From Syncephalastrum monosporum B8922 (taxonomy: Eukaryota; Mucoromycota; Mucoromycetes; Mucorales; Syncephalastraceae), in assembly GCA_000697355.1 (NCBI GenBank), contig JNEN01000792.1, positions 1 to 22,582 on the forward strand: a DNA stretch of 22,582 nucleotides, read 5' to 3'. The notes under the pieces were generated by a model. It did no database searches, was not told the DNA's origin, and was given only the letters and a program-made list of their open reading frames with translations. The position numbers and the translations under genes were made by a program. Below, piece after piece: positions 9,376 through 18,999 of the stretch (positions are counted from its first letter, which is position 1; each line of letters begins with the position of its first letter).

Positions 9376-11175
9376 GACAACAGGGCAACCTTCAGCGTGC
9401 GGGAAGGGTATACAAAGAAAAAGAGAGAGGAAGAGAGAAAGAAGTCAAGATAGTCGGCCGTAAGAACCTTATAAGTATGCGCGCGTGGGTGCGTTTGCAG
9501 CAGATCGGGTAGGCCTCGTCCCAAAGCAGGCAATGTAGATGCACCACAGCAAAAAATAGCAAGGGGCGATTGGGCTTAGCCCATACAAGGTAACAAAGGC
9601 CTGTCGAGCCACATAACTTTTTTTTCACAGTTTGAGATATCGTGTAACTGTTTTTCAAGGCCATATCGTGCTGCCATGAGACATGAGGTACACTGTTCGC
9701 TTAAAATTTGGCTGATGTCACGCCGGGATGGCGCCTGGCGCGCTAGGATGCATGCACTTGTCTGCTTGCACAGCCTCTTCTTCCCGCTTTTCTCTGCACT
9801 GCTTTGCATTCGTGGAGAGAAAAAAGCAAGAAGGACTTCTCAACTTTTTTTTTTACCACAGCTGTGGTCCTCAAACAGCGATCATACCTATCATTGGGAA
9901 TTTGCGCACATCTTATGCGCTACAAGAGGTTGCACAACTTACACCCCACCGTCGGGTCCGACGGCAATGTTCTTTATTCGGGCAGCGCCGCTCACTCTGT
10001 CGTTTTAAAGAAGATGGTACTTCATTACACAAATAAAGCAAAATAAGGACAAGATGTGATTGACATGCTGCCCTCTGACTTTTTTTGATTGGGCAGGACT
10101 GTGATGATGATACACATGAGATTATATGGCAGCTCGATTGATCTCACTGACCGGCCTGCGAGAACGATGAGTTACACAGTTACCAAGCTTTCTTCCTACT
10201 GCCCTGACCAAGTGCTGAGGTCGTTAGACGGGAAGGCGATGGCGTACACCTCAATTAATAAAATGCCTGGCATGTCGCAGGTGATGATAAATTCGACAAC
10301 AATCGATTAGGTCTACGCCACTCTGTTGCGCTCATACCAACGTTGTTATTCCGCGATGCATGAGTGCACAGAGTTTTGCCCGTGTTCCCGGGCCAATAAA
10401 GGAGTACGTAGGTGTCAGTTGTAGCACCAATAAACGAATCACCTCCGTTCTTGCTTTTCCTGCTTTTCTTGCTTTTTGTTTGCTGCGCCCAAGCATAGTA
10501 CTTGTATGGTCTCTTCCGGTAGCTCTGTCCATGAGGGACATAACCATTGTTGCGTGCACAGCCACCATTCTGCCCTCTAAAGTAAGATAAGAGTAGTTCA
10601 ACTCAAACGTAATAGCGTGAAAACCGTTATCATTTACTGAAACGTTATTAATGGACTCCAGAAGCTGAATGGATGCCCTACGTTTATTTTTTATTCTTGT
10701 GCTGATCTCTCATGGTATGGTTAACTGGTTTCTGTCCACTACCGTTCCAGAGAAGGCAAACAAAACCAGAGGCAAGAAACTTGATAATGAGTTATGAGCA
10801 CTGTACGTACTGCCGATATCGAGTGCGCTCAGTAGCATGTTCACGCAAGCTTCGGTTATGTCTAGGTAACCAAGCCTTAAGGTAAGTCACAAAACATACA
10901 CACAGTTAGTCAAGGAAACAGTTTGGGCGGTCGGGCCACAAAAAGACTCAAACATTCGAAACATGCTTTTATTTCAGGTACGAAACAATGGATATTTAGA
11001 AAGCAACTGGGGCGTTGCTCAATGATGAAAAATTGAGAGATTTGTGAAGTGATTCACAGTGAATCGTGGAAAATAATTCAAGTGCCTCTTCGAATCCCGC
11101 TTCTGGCCCACCCATGACTCAACTTGGGAGCAAGTGTCTCTCAATTTAACCTTTTTCTTCCATTTTTCCCCGCAG
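9376..11175. other. Long gene-poor region between the UPF0658 and nitrilase genes
   Basis: About 1.8 kb. The 9414-9444 purine tract belongs to the UPF0658 leader. Overlapping ORFs at 9392-10046 have no family features on either strand. A minus-strand frame without an ATG is open at 10255-10602 (described in the findings). The last 40 bp are the pyrimidine-rich nitrilase leader. No RNA gene was found: TTCGAATCCC at about 11089-11098 resembles a tRNA T-loop, but its flanks do not pair. Confidence 0.5.
11136..11175 (+). promoter_or_regulatory. Pyrimidine-rich leader ending in CAG directly before the nitrilase ATG
   Basis: The run of C and T ends in CCCCGCAG immediately followed by the ATG at 11176. 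It looks like a 3' splice site, so a 5'UTR intron or a small upstream coding exon is possible. A matching donor may be the GTGTCTC near 11132. Alternatively it is a plain CT-rich leader, as seen before other genes here. Confidence 0.4.
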
Positions 11176-12182
11176 ATGACCGCCATAACCGAGAAAAAGC
11201 TCACCGTTGGTGTCGTCCAGGCCGGTACGCCCCTTTACGACCTGGATGCCACGATGGACAAGCTTGAGAAATACGTGACCGAGGCCTCGGAGAAAGCAGT
11301 GGACCTTCTAGTGTTTCCGGAAGCTTATATTGGTGGCTACCCCAAGTACACCACGTTCGGTATGCACCTTGGTGAGCGCACGCCCGCAGGACGGGACGAA
11401 TATCTGCGTTACCATAGCAATGCGATCGAAGTCCCTGGTCCGGTCACGGACCGAATTGCTGGCCTGGCCGCCCAAGCCAACCTGTACATGGTCATCGGTA
11501 TCATTGAAAAAGAAGCCACGACAGGCACCCTCTTTTGCACAGCCATCCACATTGACCCTCAGCATGGTCTCGTTGCCAAACATCGCAAGATCATGCCTAC
11601 CGCACAGGAACGGACGGTGTGGGGCCAGGGCGATGGCACGACGCTGCCGGTGGTCACATACGAGCGCTCGTCAAGCCTGCAAGCGCGCGTGTCGAGCACC
11701 ATTTGCTGGGAAAACTACGTTCCCATGCTGCGTCAGCACTATTACAACAAGGGTGTTCAGATCTACTGTGCACCTACGGTCGACACCCGCGAGGTCTGGT
11801 CCTCGACCATGACGCACATTGCGCTCGAGGGCCGCTGCTTTGTGCTGTCGGCTAATCAGTTCATGCGCTTCAAGGATTTCCCGGAGGGTCACCCTCTTCC
11901 GGCCAACCACGACCCGGAGGCAGTCTCGATGGCAGGTGGCAGTATGATCGTCTCGCCCCTGGGTGAAGTTCTTGCCGGTCCGCTGCGCGACACCGAGGGT
12001 TTGCTCACGGCCGAGATTGATCTGAATGATATCATCAGGTAAAGTACTTCATGGCTGGTCGTTTTTAATGCTAACGTGCATTCCGCAGAGCCAAATTGGA
12101 TATGGATAACGGCCTCACCGGCCATTATAACCGCGCCGATATCTTTAAGCTCCTTGTCAACGAGACTGGCTACCAGGGATAG
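11176..12182 (+). CDS. Nitrilase (carbon-nitrogen hydrolase superfamily, branch 1)
   Basis: Two exons, 11176-12038 and 12089-12182, with a 50-nt GTAAAG...CGCAG intron, give 318 residues, a normal nitrilase length. The catalytic triad is complete: Glu49 in FPEAYIGGYPK, Lys138 in HRKIMPTAQERTVWGQGDG, and Cys177 in TICWENYVPMLR. The family hydrolyses nitriles to carboxylic acids and ammonia; CWEN with GGYPK is the pattern of true nitrilases rather than amidases. Cyanide hydratase, the other fungal type, usually has CWEH, so I disfavour it. The substrate cannot be read from the sequence. The start at 11176 (MTAITEKKLTV) fits the family N-terminus; an in-frame ATG at 11134 would add a hydrophobic leader lying in the pyrimidine tract and is less likely. 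Coding DNA is GC-rich. No signal peptide or peroxisomal tail is seen, so it is probably cytosolic. Confidence 0.93.
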
Positions 12183-13007
12183 ATCTATTACTACACGAAA
12201 CGTACTTAATATCATCAAATAACAGCCAGTTGAGCACCATCATCGTTGTCCTATATTTTTGCTGTATTCCTGGTTTGAGGGCGAATGGTTTGCAATAGAG
12301 ATTCGAAAATCGAAATGAGATGTACTTTCTGGCGGCGTTCATACAACTGAGATTCATATGGAATGCTTCATTACAAACCTAAGCAACAGCATGGTACCTG
12401 AGTCGCTCTTGCTCAGAGATAAAGCATTCTTATCGTTTCGCACGTGACCATTGCATAATTTCTTATATGCTATCAGATAAAGGAACAGTGTGCACGTACG
12501 CAAAGAATGCGCGTCAATAGTGGGGTTATGTATAAAAAAAGCAACCCTATACGCATATGTGCAGCGTATAGGCCATGGTGATCTCTGCGCCTTCGATAAA
12601 GTGCGTGGATTATCTGCGACCATCGTCGTCGATGAGGTTGACAAAGCACCAAGTCTGTGTCGGCAGGACGGCGCCTTGAACCCTGTTTTTTTCCGTCTAT
12701 CGTGGGAAAGACATACGAGAACATGTACATTTTTTTTTTCCAGACAGGACAACGACAAGCCCAAGAGAAAAAGAGAGAGACAAAAAAAGCAGGATAGTAT
12801 TATTTATGCGAACACGTGCTTCAACTGTATGAATGCACACATGCTATGGAAGGAGGAAGCAATTCGGGATACGTAGTGCGAGGATGCAAGTAAAGTCAAT
12901 ACGCCGATGGTGGCGCGAGAGGAACAAAGAGGTAAAATATAGAATGGCTAGGGCTGGGCTGAAAGCCAGAGCATAAGAAAGAATAGAGGAAAAGTGTAGA
13001 TAATTAG
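12183..13007. other. Convergent 3' intergenic region between nitrilase and Rho
   Basis: About 825 bp. ORFs on both strands (12354-12764 minus, 12490-12876 plus) overlap heavily and lack family features. A T9 run near 12731 and A/G-rich DNA at 12765-12795 are low-complexity. No RNA gene or repeat was seen. Confidence 0.5.
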
Positions 13008-13892
13008 TTATAATGGGACGCATTTCAAGCCAGTGCAGCTTCCGGTCCGTTTCCGTGGCCGAAGAGCAGCTCTGGCTGCCTTGTCAAAGACTTCGGATAT
13101 ATTTTCGTATTGCTTTGCTGAGCATTCAATATAATCCCTTGCACCAATTTCTCGACTGACCGCAAGGCCCTAATCAATGTGTCAGAGAGACACTCGAAAC
13201 TGCCTCTTTCTTTTTCCAAAGCGTACCTGCTCATATGTTACAGGAGTCATGGACTGCATTTTCAGCTCCTTGATAGTATCCGGGTCGTGTCGCAAGTCTT
13301 TTTTGCAACCCACCAAGAAATAAGGCAGGCCGTGGCAGTAATGTAACACCTCGCCTATCCACTGAGATAAAAAAAGACCAGGAAAAAGTTCACCGTGTGT
13401 GAGCTGATAAATTTTTACCACCTTGCGATTTTCTTATTACCTTTTCGCGAACATTCTCTAGTGTTTCTGGTTCACCGATCGAAAAAGCAATCAAGACGAC
13501 GTCTGCATCTGGGTACGATAGCGTGCGTAGACGGTCAAACGTTTCTTGTCCTAATGCATGCAGAGGTAGGTGTCATTTTTTGTTCTTGCCTGTCCTGAAC
13601 CTATTTTCTTTTCCTCTGGTCGCAGCCTTGCGTATACGTACCTGCCGTGTCCCATAACGCCAATTCGACCGGCTTTCCATCCACTTCTATATCCTTGACG
13701 TAAGTGTCAAAAACTGTGGGAATATGCTTCAGATGCGAAAAAACAAGGCGGGTGAGTCGGGACAATAGACGGGCAAGATCATGCAGCTACCTCGTCGGGA
13801 AATCGGTTGAGGGAGTAAACAATCAGAAGGCAAGTCTTGCCACACGCGCCATCACCCACAATAACGAGTTGTCGATGCACGTCTTTTGTCAT
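13008..13892 (-). CDS. RHO1: Rho-family small GTPase, Rho1 type
   Basis: Five exons, 13892-13791, 13726-13642, 13550-13441, 13361-13227 and 13169-13008, give 197 residues; all introns are GT-AG. All G motifs are present: P-loop GDGACGKT (13-20), switch I with PTVF and Thr38, WDTAGQ (59-64, catalytic Gln64), GCKKD (117-121) and ECSAK (159-163). The Rho-specific insert follows GCKKD ([12 protein letters not shown]). Cys instead of Asn at the start of the NKxD box is also found in yeast Rho1 (GCKVD). The protein ends in CVPL, a CAAX box whose final Leu predicts geranylgeranylation. Rho1 controls cell-wall glucan synthesis and polarity at the plasma membrane. ETFDRLR replaces the more usual EDYDRLR in switch II, so it may be a diverged paralogue. 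A CT-rich tract (13931-13974 on the other strand) lies just upstream of the start. Confidence 0.9.
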
Positions 13893-14972
13893 GTTGTCAC
13901 TTTGTATGCGTATGTAGGTGGAGTGGGAATGAAGAAGAAAGAGAAAGAAAAAGAAAAGAAAGAAAGAAAAAAAAGTGTGAACTTTAAACAGGCAGCCGGG
14001 TACGCGAATCAAGCAAGGGGAGCCTACGAGAAGGGAATTAAAAACGGGTTGGCAGGTGATGGTGATATGCTGGCGGTGGTGGCGTATCGCACAGGTGAAG
14101 AAAAAAAATGACCCTACATAAGTATGCGCGCAGCACACAGTTACACATTGAGCATTATGAGACGCCTGGCTGGCGTCAGTAAAAGAATCAGAGGGTGGGG
14201 TTGAGGGAGTGAGAAGATGGGCTGAGCAAGACACGATAACCGAAATTGCAAGGAACTAACCAAATCAGGAATTCTTCGCCACCCTGCGCATCCGCAAGTA
14301 AAGCATAGACACATTTAGTTTTGCTCAGCTTGCGCGCGGACTCTCTCTGTCTCTCGCCTCTCCTTTTTCCTTTTTCATTGAGATCTCCTTTCTGCTTGGC
14401 AACCTTATGATAAGTCTATGAGAGCGATAACGTGGGTATGTGTGTGCGTGTGTGTGGCTCAAGAGGCATTGTGGCATCGGTCACTATATACAGAGAATGA
14501 ACAGGGCATCCTTCTATATTAGCCATTATAGTGCCTCTCGCGCGACAGACACGATAACATCTCCGTAGAGACAGATTCATACTTGGATTGACACAAATAT
14601 ACAGAAACTGAAAGGGACCCTTCATAATTTTTCTGGGTGCTGCGCCACACTTCCCTTTCTGTCTGACTCATTATTATAATTAATACAATCGACGGCAGGG
14701 ATTGCTGCGGCATTTGACCAGTACTTTGTAGAATACCACCTGCCTCCTTTCGTGGATCTATTAAGTAAGCAGTGGATACCCAAAAATACGAAACGGTGAT
14801 CGAATTTGTAGACCCTGCAGCTAGAGTTATATAGTGAAAACGATGAGAAAGCAGCCTGTGTCATGTATGATTCTATGGATAAAGTCTCCTACTTTTAACC
14901 GACTTTTATTTTTTTTTTCTTTTACTAGCATCTCCGCAAAGCAAAAGCCATAAGCGCGCATTATACTGTACA

Positions 14973-14986
14973 TACTGTATACAGTA
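14973..14986. repeat. Perfect 14-bp palindrome
   Basis: TACTGTATACAGTA is its own reverse complement, in AT-rich DNA containing the related TATACTGTA just upstream (14963-14971). It could be a dimer-binding site or chance; no gene starts nearby. Confidence 0.5.
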
Positions 14987-15227
14987 GAGTAATCCGAAAC
15001 AAAGCAAAGAGAGACAAGCAAACGTTGTACAAACCATGTAAATTTTATTTATTTTTCATGCCGACAATGAATGGCCTCTTGCACTGGTACAGGTCTGGGA
15101 CCTACAAAGCATACAGCTTTGGGAAAAAGGCGATTATCATAAGCCATACCATTATGCCATGAAATAGCCAGAGGAAAATTTGATAGTAGATTGTATCGAC
15201 GCGATGCTGCTGGCTTAATTAAAGCGA

Positions 15228-15497
15228 TTATAAGTGTTCGGCCATGACTATCACGGTGTCTCTTGAACGTCTACCGTCGACACTTCTTATACATCCAGCT
15301 TTCCAGTGACTTTTTATTATAGTTTGACATAAGTAAGCCATCATGCTTTTATTACAGATGAATCGCATATCTAGGTGAAGAGCTGCCCAGAGAGACTTGC
15401 CGAGTACTTCGTCTAGTACTTCGTCTGGGAGTGGTCGAGGTGCCATGGGGAGGATCGGGAATAGGTGCTTCATGGTAGATTTTAGCACAACGGCCAC
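15228..15497 (-). CDS. Doubtful 89-residue ORF
   Basis: An isolated ORF with no recognised family. It contains PRPLPDEVLDEVL, faintly like the start of an F-box, and the DEVL repeat comes from a perfect 12-bp tandem duplication (15403-15414 and 15415-15426). Nothing around it extends the similarity. It may be a chance ORF or a remnant of an F-box gene. Confidence 0.15.
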   Translation of the reverse strand: MAVVLKSTMKHLFPILPMAPRPLPDEVLDEVLGKSLWAALHLDMRFICNKSMMAYLCQTIIKSHWKAGCIRSVDGRRSRDTVIVMAEHL

Positions 15498-16149
15498 GGA
15501 GACCGTCTTCTAGTCTAGTGAAAGCTCGCGAAGGGCCTTTCTTTATTCTAAGCCGTAGATACTCCCATTTTTCATGGCGTTATGTTGGTAGAGTGTCCCT
15601 TGCTACATAATATCCTCGCCAGGAAACTCCATATTTGGTGTACGAATGCTTTAAAAACAAATAGAACGCTTTCGCGCTCTATAATACTTGTATATCTGGT
15701 GTCAGGGTGAGGAAAGCGAAATGAACGAGACAGTTCTGTGAGACACTTTTGTACACATCATTTCAAATAACGAGTAGCATGTGTAATACGCTTCGAGTTT
15801 GACCTTGCACAACTAGCGCAAGATGCTAGCATGGTAGTTCGTGTACTAACAACGACCATACCGGAACGTAACAACACATCGACCAGTCCGCGTGCATTGT
15901 AGGTACGTACGCATTATGCGAAGCAAAAATGAAGGCAGTCCATTGTTAACTCGCATCTCATCTCTATGACATCAATCCGTACATAAACCGTGTTGCTTCT
16001 ATATGAATTTAGGTCTGTTCTCCGTTTATCGTCAAAAGGTAATGAAAGCCAAAAGGGGAGTTCCAAGAGGGAAAACGGAACAGAAAGAGCCATAAATAAT
16101 GCGAAGGGTAATACAAAGAAGATCATAGGTAGCATACGACTCAGCCAGC

Positions 16150-18566
16150 TTAGAGCTTCGCCGACTTGATATAAGCAAGGTTGTCTCCCCGATGGAGGAT
16201 CTGTTGAATAAGAGCAGCGAATTCCTTGCGTCCCTGTTCCTGGTTAACAGGGTTCTTTTGCACTGCCTCCCAGAGTGCTTCGTAGGCACGGCCATCAGCG
16301 CGACCCAGCGCGCTGTTGAGTTCACGGTCATTGAAGCCAAATGCATCCGTGAGAGGTACAGCACCGGGTGCCAGATCGGCGATAGCAGCACGATAGGCGG
16401 CCTGCAGGCGCTGCGAGTCAGCAGGGCTGATTGTGCTCGTGCACAAGAAAGTGGCGAGACCTTCCTTGCACAGCGTGGACAGACCAAACTAAAGAAAAAG
16501 ACGTGGATGAGCAAGATATAAGCTAAATTTGTTTCCCTCGTGGGACTTACGAGATGGGCCAATTTGGCGAGGGTGGGCGCGAGAGGGGCGTACTCGCGCG
16601 ATTGCTCGATGGATTTGACCTTGAGAAGCATCTCCTTGAGGAGGTGGTACTCGGCGTGGGCAAAGCTGACATTCCAGCACTCCATGTTGAGGTCCTCCCA
16701 GGCACGACCCGATTGAGCTTCCTTGGCAAGCTCGGCCACGAGACGCGCGGCGCGAATGCCGTACATCTCGAGCAGCGCGTCGTTCGTGATGGTCTCCTTG
16801 AGAGCGTAGGTGGCGTCGGTACCCTGCTTGAGACTCTCGAGGTAGGACGCTGACTTGAGGGTAAGAGGCTTGCCGGAGGCGAGGAAGCTGACCTGCTTGA
16901 GAAGAGCGCGTCCGACCTGCTGGACCAAGACAAAATTGTCACCTTCGTAGGTGTTGGCAGGAACGAAGGTGGCAAACAAGTCAGCCACACCGCTGAAGAT
17001 GGAGAAGCCGTGACCACCCATGGCCTTGCGGGATTCTTCAAGACCTTCCGAGCCGCGGCGGGCGCCCCAGACCTTGAAGGCACAGCTCGTCACGTGGATC
17101 TCGGGCAAGAGCGACGCGTCCTGGTTCGCGAGTTGAGCCGTCATGACATCAAAAATGTCACTCAAGTTTTGGCCAGCAATAATGAGTGCGTAGGCAGACG
17201 AGATCAAAGGCAAGAGGCGGTGCTGGACCGACGAGTAGGAGATGACCTGGGACTCGAGCTCCTTTGGATCGTTCAGGTTGAACTGGCGGCGGACAGTGCA
17301 GTAGCGGGTGGCGATGGTCGTGGCACGCGCGAGCTTCCAACCCGCGTCAGTGACGATGCCAACACGCAGCTTGACCATGCTGCCGTAAGACAGCTTGGAG
17401 TGCACGGGCGGGGTATAGGTGCCGTCCGCCGAGACTTGGGCAAAGCGCATCAGCATATTGTCGCGGGGGATGCGCACGTGATCGAACAAGGCAACTGCAT
17501 TTTTGATGCACATGAGCTATGTTTTTTATCTTAAAGGAACACGTTCTTGTTACTTACAGCCGTTGTCGGTGGTGGCAAAGCCGCCATAGGCTTTGGGGCC
17601 AATGTCACCAACCATGACGCCCTTGACGGGGGTGTGGTCGATGGGCGAGCGGATGGGCACAATGAAAATATGGGGTCCATAGTTTTTGCCCTTGATGATG
17701 AGCTGGGCTTGCAGGACGGCGTGTGTGCTGACGACACCCAGGCCACCGATCCACCATTTCGCTGCCTATGCATCCGTCCTAATGTGAGACAAGTGAAGCG
17801 TATAGGCGAGGGAGTGTGGACGTACGGTCAAGTCAGGGCTGTTGATAACAAACTCGTCTGTCTTTTCATCAAAGGTGGCAGTGGTCTGCAGACGGGCTAC
17901 GTTGGAGCCATGGCTTTATAACAGGATGAGTGTATCGCTATTGACATGCGACTTAAAATTTACCTCAGCTCTGTCTGTGCATAGCAGCCAATGATCGCAT
18001 GACGGGCTGCAGCGGCGAGCCATTTGGCCTGCTGCTCGTCTGTGCCCTGAGACACAATGACAGGAATAAAGGCTAAATAAGGATTGCATCAGTATGTTCT
18101 AGATCAAACAGGAGGATCGGCAGGCTCTACCTCCGTAATTGAGTTGAAGCTAAATAGACGACCGTGAGAAGACGAGTACAACGGAAGTTGCTAACTACTT
18201 ACAGGCGTGACGATATCTGTAGCGAGGTAGAGCTGAGCGAATTCATCCAGGGACAAGTTCTGCTCGTCTAAAATTTCCAGGAGACGGACATGCACTTTGA
18301 TCGAATAGGCGAGATACTATGACCAAGTCAGACTAGGACAGGCAGAACACAGGCTTATTCATTTCTACCTCCTGGCGACTGAGGAAAGGAATTTGGGACT
18401 TGTCAAAGAGCGGCTCTTTTTCGATAATGTCGCGCATCTTGTTGAGACGAGCCAGCTCATCGGGTCCATTACGAAGCATAAGGGTCATGAGGGACGGATC
18501 GCATGGTGGGTTCTTGCGCGCGGTCTCGATATCCTTGGATAGCTGCTGCAGTTGTGGGCTGGTCAT
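16150..18566 (-). CDS. Peroxisomal acyl-CoA oxidase
   Basis: Eight exons: 18566-18369, 18316-18203, 18149-18131 (only 19 nt), 18072-17964, 17913-17826, 17765-17558, 17494-16551 and 16488-16150; 672 residues, the normal size. The enzyme catalyses the first, FAD-dependent and H2O2-producing step of peroxisomal beta-oxidation. Visible marks are CYAQTELSHGSNV (acyl-CoA/FAD region), [28 protein letters not shown] (about 402-408) and TYEGDN with the catalytic Glu at about 429. The C-terminus is KSAKL, a type 1 peroxisomal signal (AKL). Intron 6 (17557-17495, 63 nt) uses the acceptor AATGCAG; an earlier CATAG would shift the frame. The start is the ATG at 18566; the codon before it in frame is not an ATG. 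It is divergent from Tsr4, 433 bp between starts. Confidence 0.95.
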
Positions 18567-18999
18567 ATTGTACAAAGAGGAGGGAGGAAGAAGGGGAACG
18601 AGTGGAGGGCGTCTGTGTGTTTAAATGCAAACCCCACTCGCACCCTGTATCACATGTGAAAGAATTCGTGTCAGCAATGCACAGTGTGTGAAAAGGGACG
18701 CCATTCGGCTATATGGTTCAGCCTCACATAAACCCACCCACCCCCCCCTTTGCTCTTATGCTATGCTACGTGGGAATGCTATTTTCGTCTGTTTCTGAGC
18801 TTACTCATCGGGGCCTTGGTGTCTGCTGGCAGCCTAAAAAGCAAAAGGTTGTCAGAAAAGCGATGCCATCGAACAGAAACAGGGCCATGATGAATTTCCA
18901 GCTCCTCGGCTATGGCTGCATAAAGGAAAAAGGAAAATTTTTTTTTCTTTGCTTTGTTCGTGCTGTGCAGACCTTATTTAACCTTACTACTAATAATCG
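18567..18999. other. Divergent promoter region of acyl-CoA oxidase and Tsr4
   Basis: A 433-bp region between two start codons. Next to the oxidase start the plus strand is purine-rich (18574-18598), so the oxidase leader is CT-rich. A short C-rich run lies near 18728-18738. AT-rich DNA with a TTATTTAA element (18973-18980) precedes the Tsr4 ATG by 20 bp. No clear TATA box for the oxidase was found. Confidence 0.5.

Larger units (their letters stand above)
13893..16149. other. Long gene-poor region between Rho1 and acyl-CoA oxidase
   Basis: About 2.26 kb without a supported gene. It holds the Rho1 leader (purine tract 13931-13974), a CT-rich stretch on the plus strand (about 14341-14395), a short TG-rich tract (about 14435-14457), a 14-bp palindrome (14973-14986) and a minus-strand ORF at 15228-15497 of doubtful reality. 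The oxidase 3' end lies at the right. No tRNA or repeat family was found. Confidence 0.5.

Noticed and set aside
9676..10046. Three overlapping plus-strand ORFs of 80-110 residues
   Set aside because: All three frames are open at once, there are no conserved motifs and the composition is that of random DNA.
11085..11110. tRNA T-loop-like TTCGAATCCC
   Set aside because: The five bases on each side of the loop do not pair, and no D arm, anticodon arm or acceptor stem could be found.
12354..12876. Overlapping ORFs on both strands after the nitrilase
   Set aside because: They occupy opposite strands of the same DNA, contain homopolymer-coded runs and show no family features.
13704..14111. A 135-residue plus-strand ORF over the Rho1 start
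   Set aside because: It is antisense to Rho1 exon 1 and its Lys/Glu-rich part is the Rho1 leader purine tract.
16032..17513. A single 493-residue minus-strand ORF
   Set aside because: It reads through the last intron of acyl-CoA oxidase (16550-16489). The spliced form restores the conserved C-terminus and the AKL peroxisomal signal; the tail of the long ORF is not protein-like.
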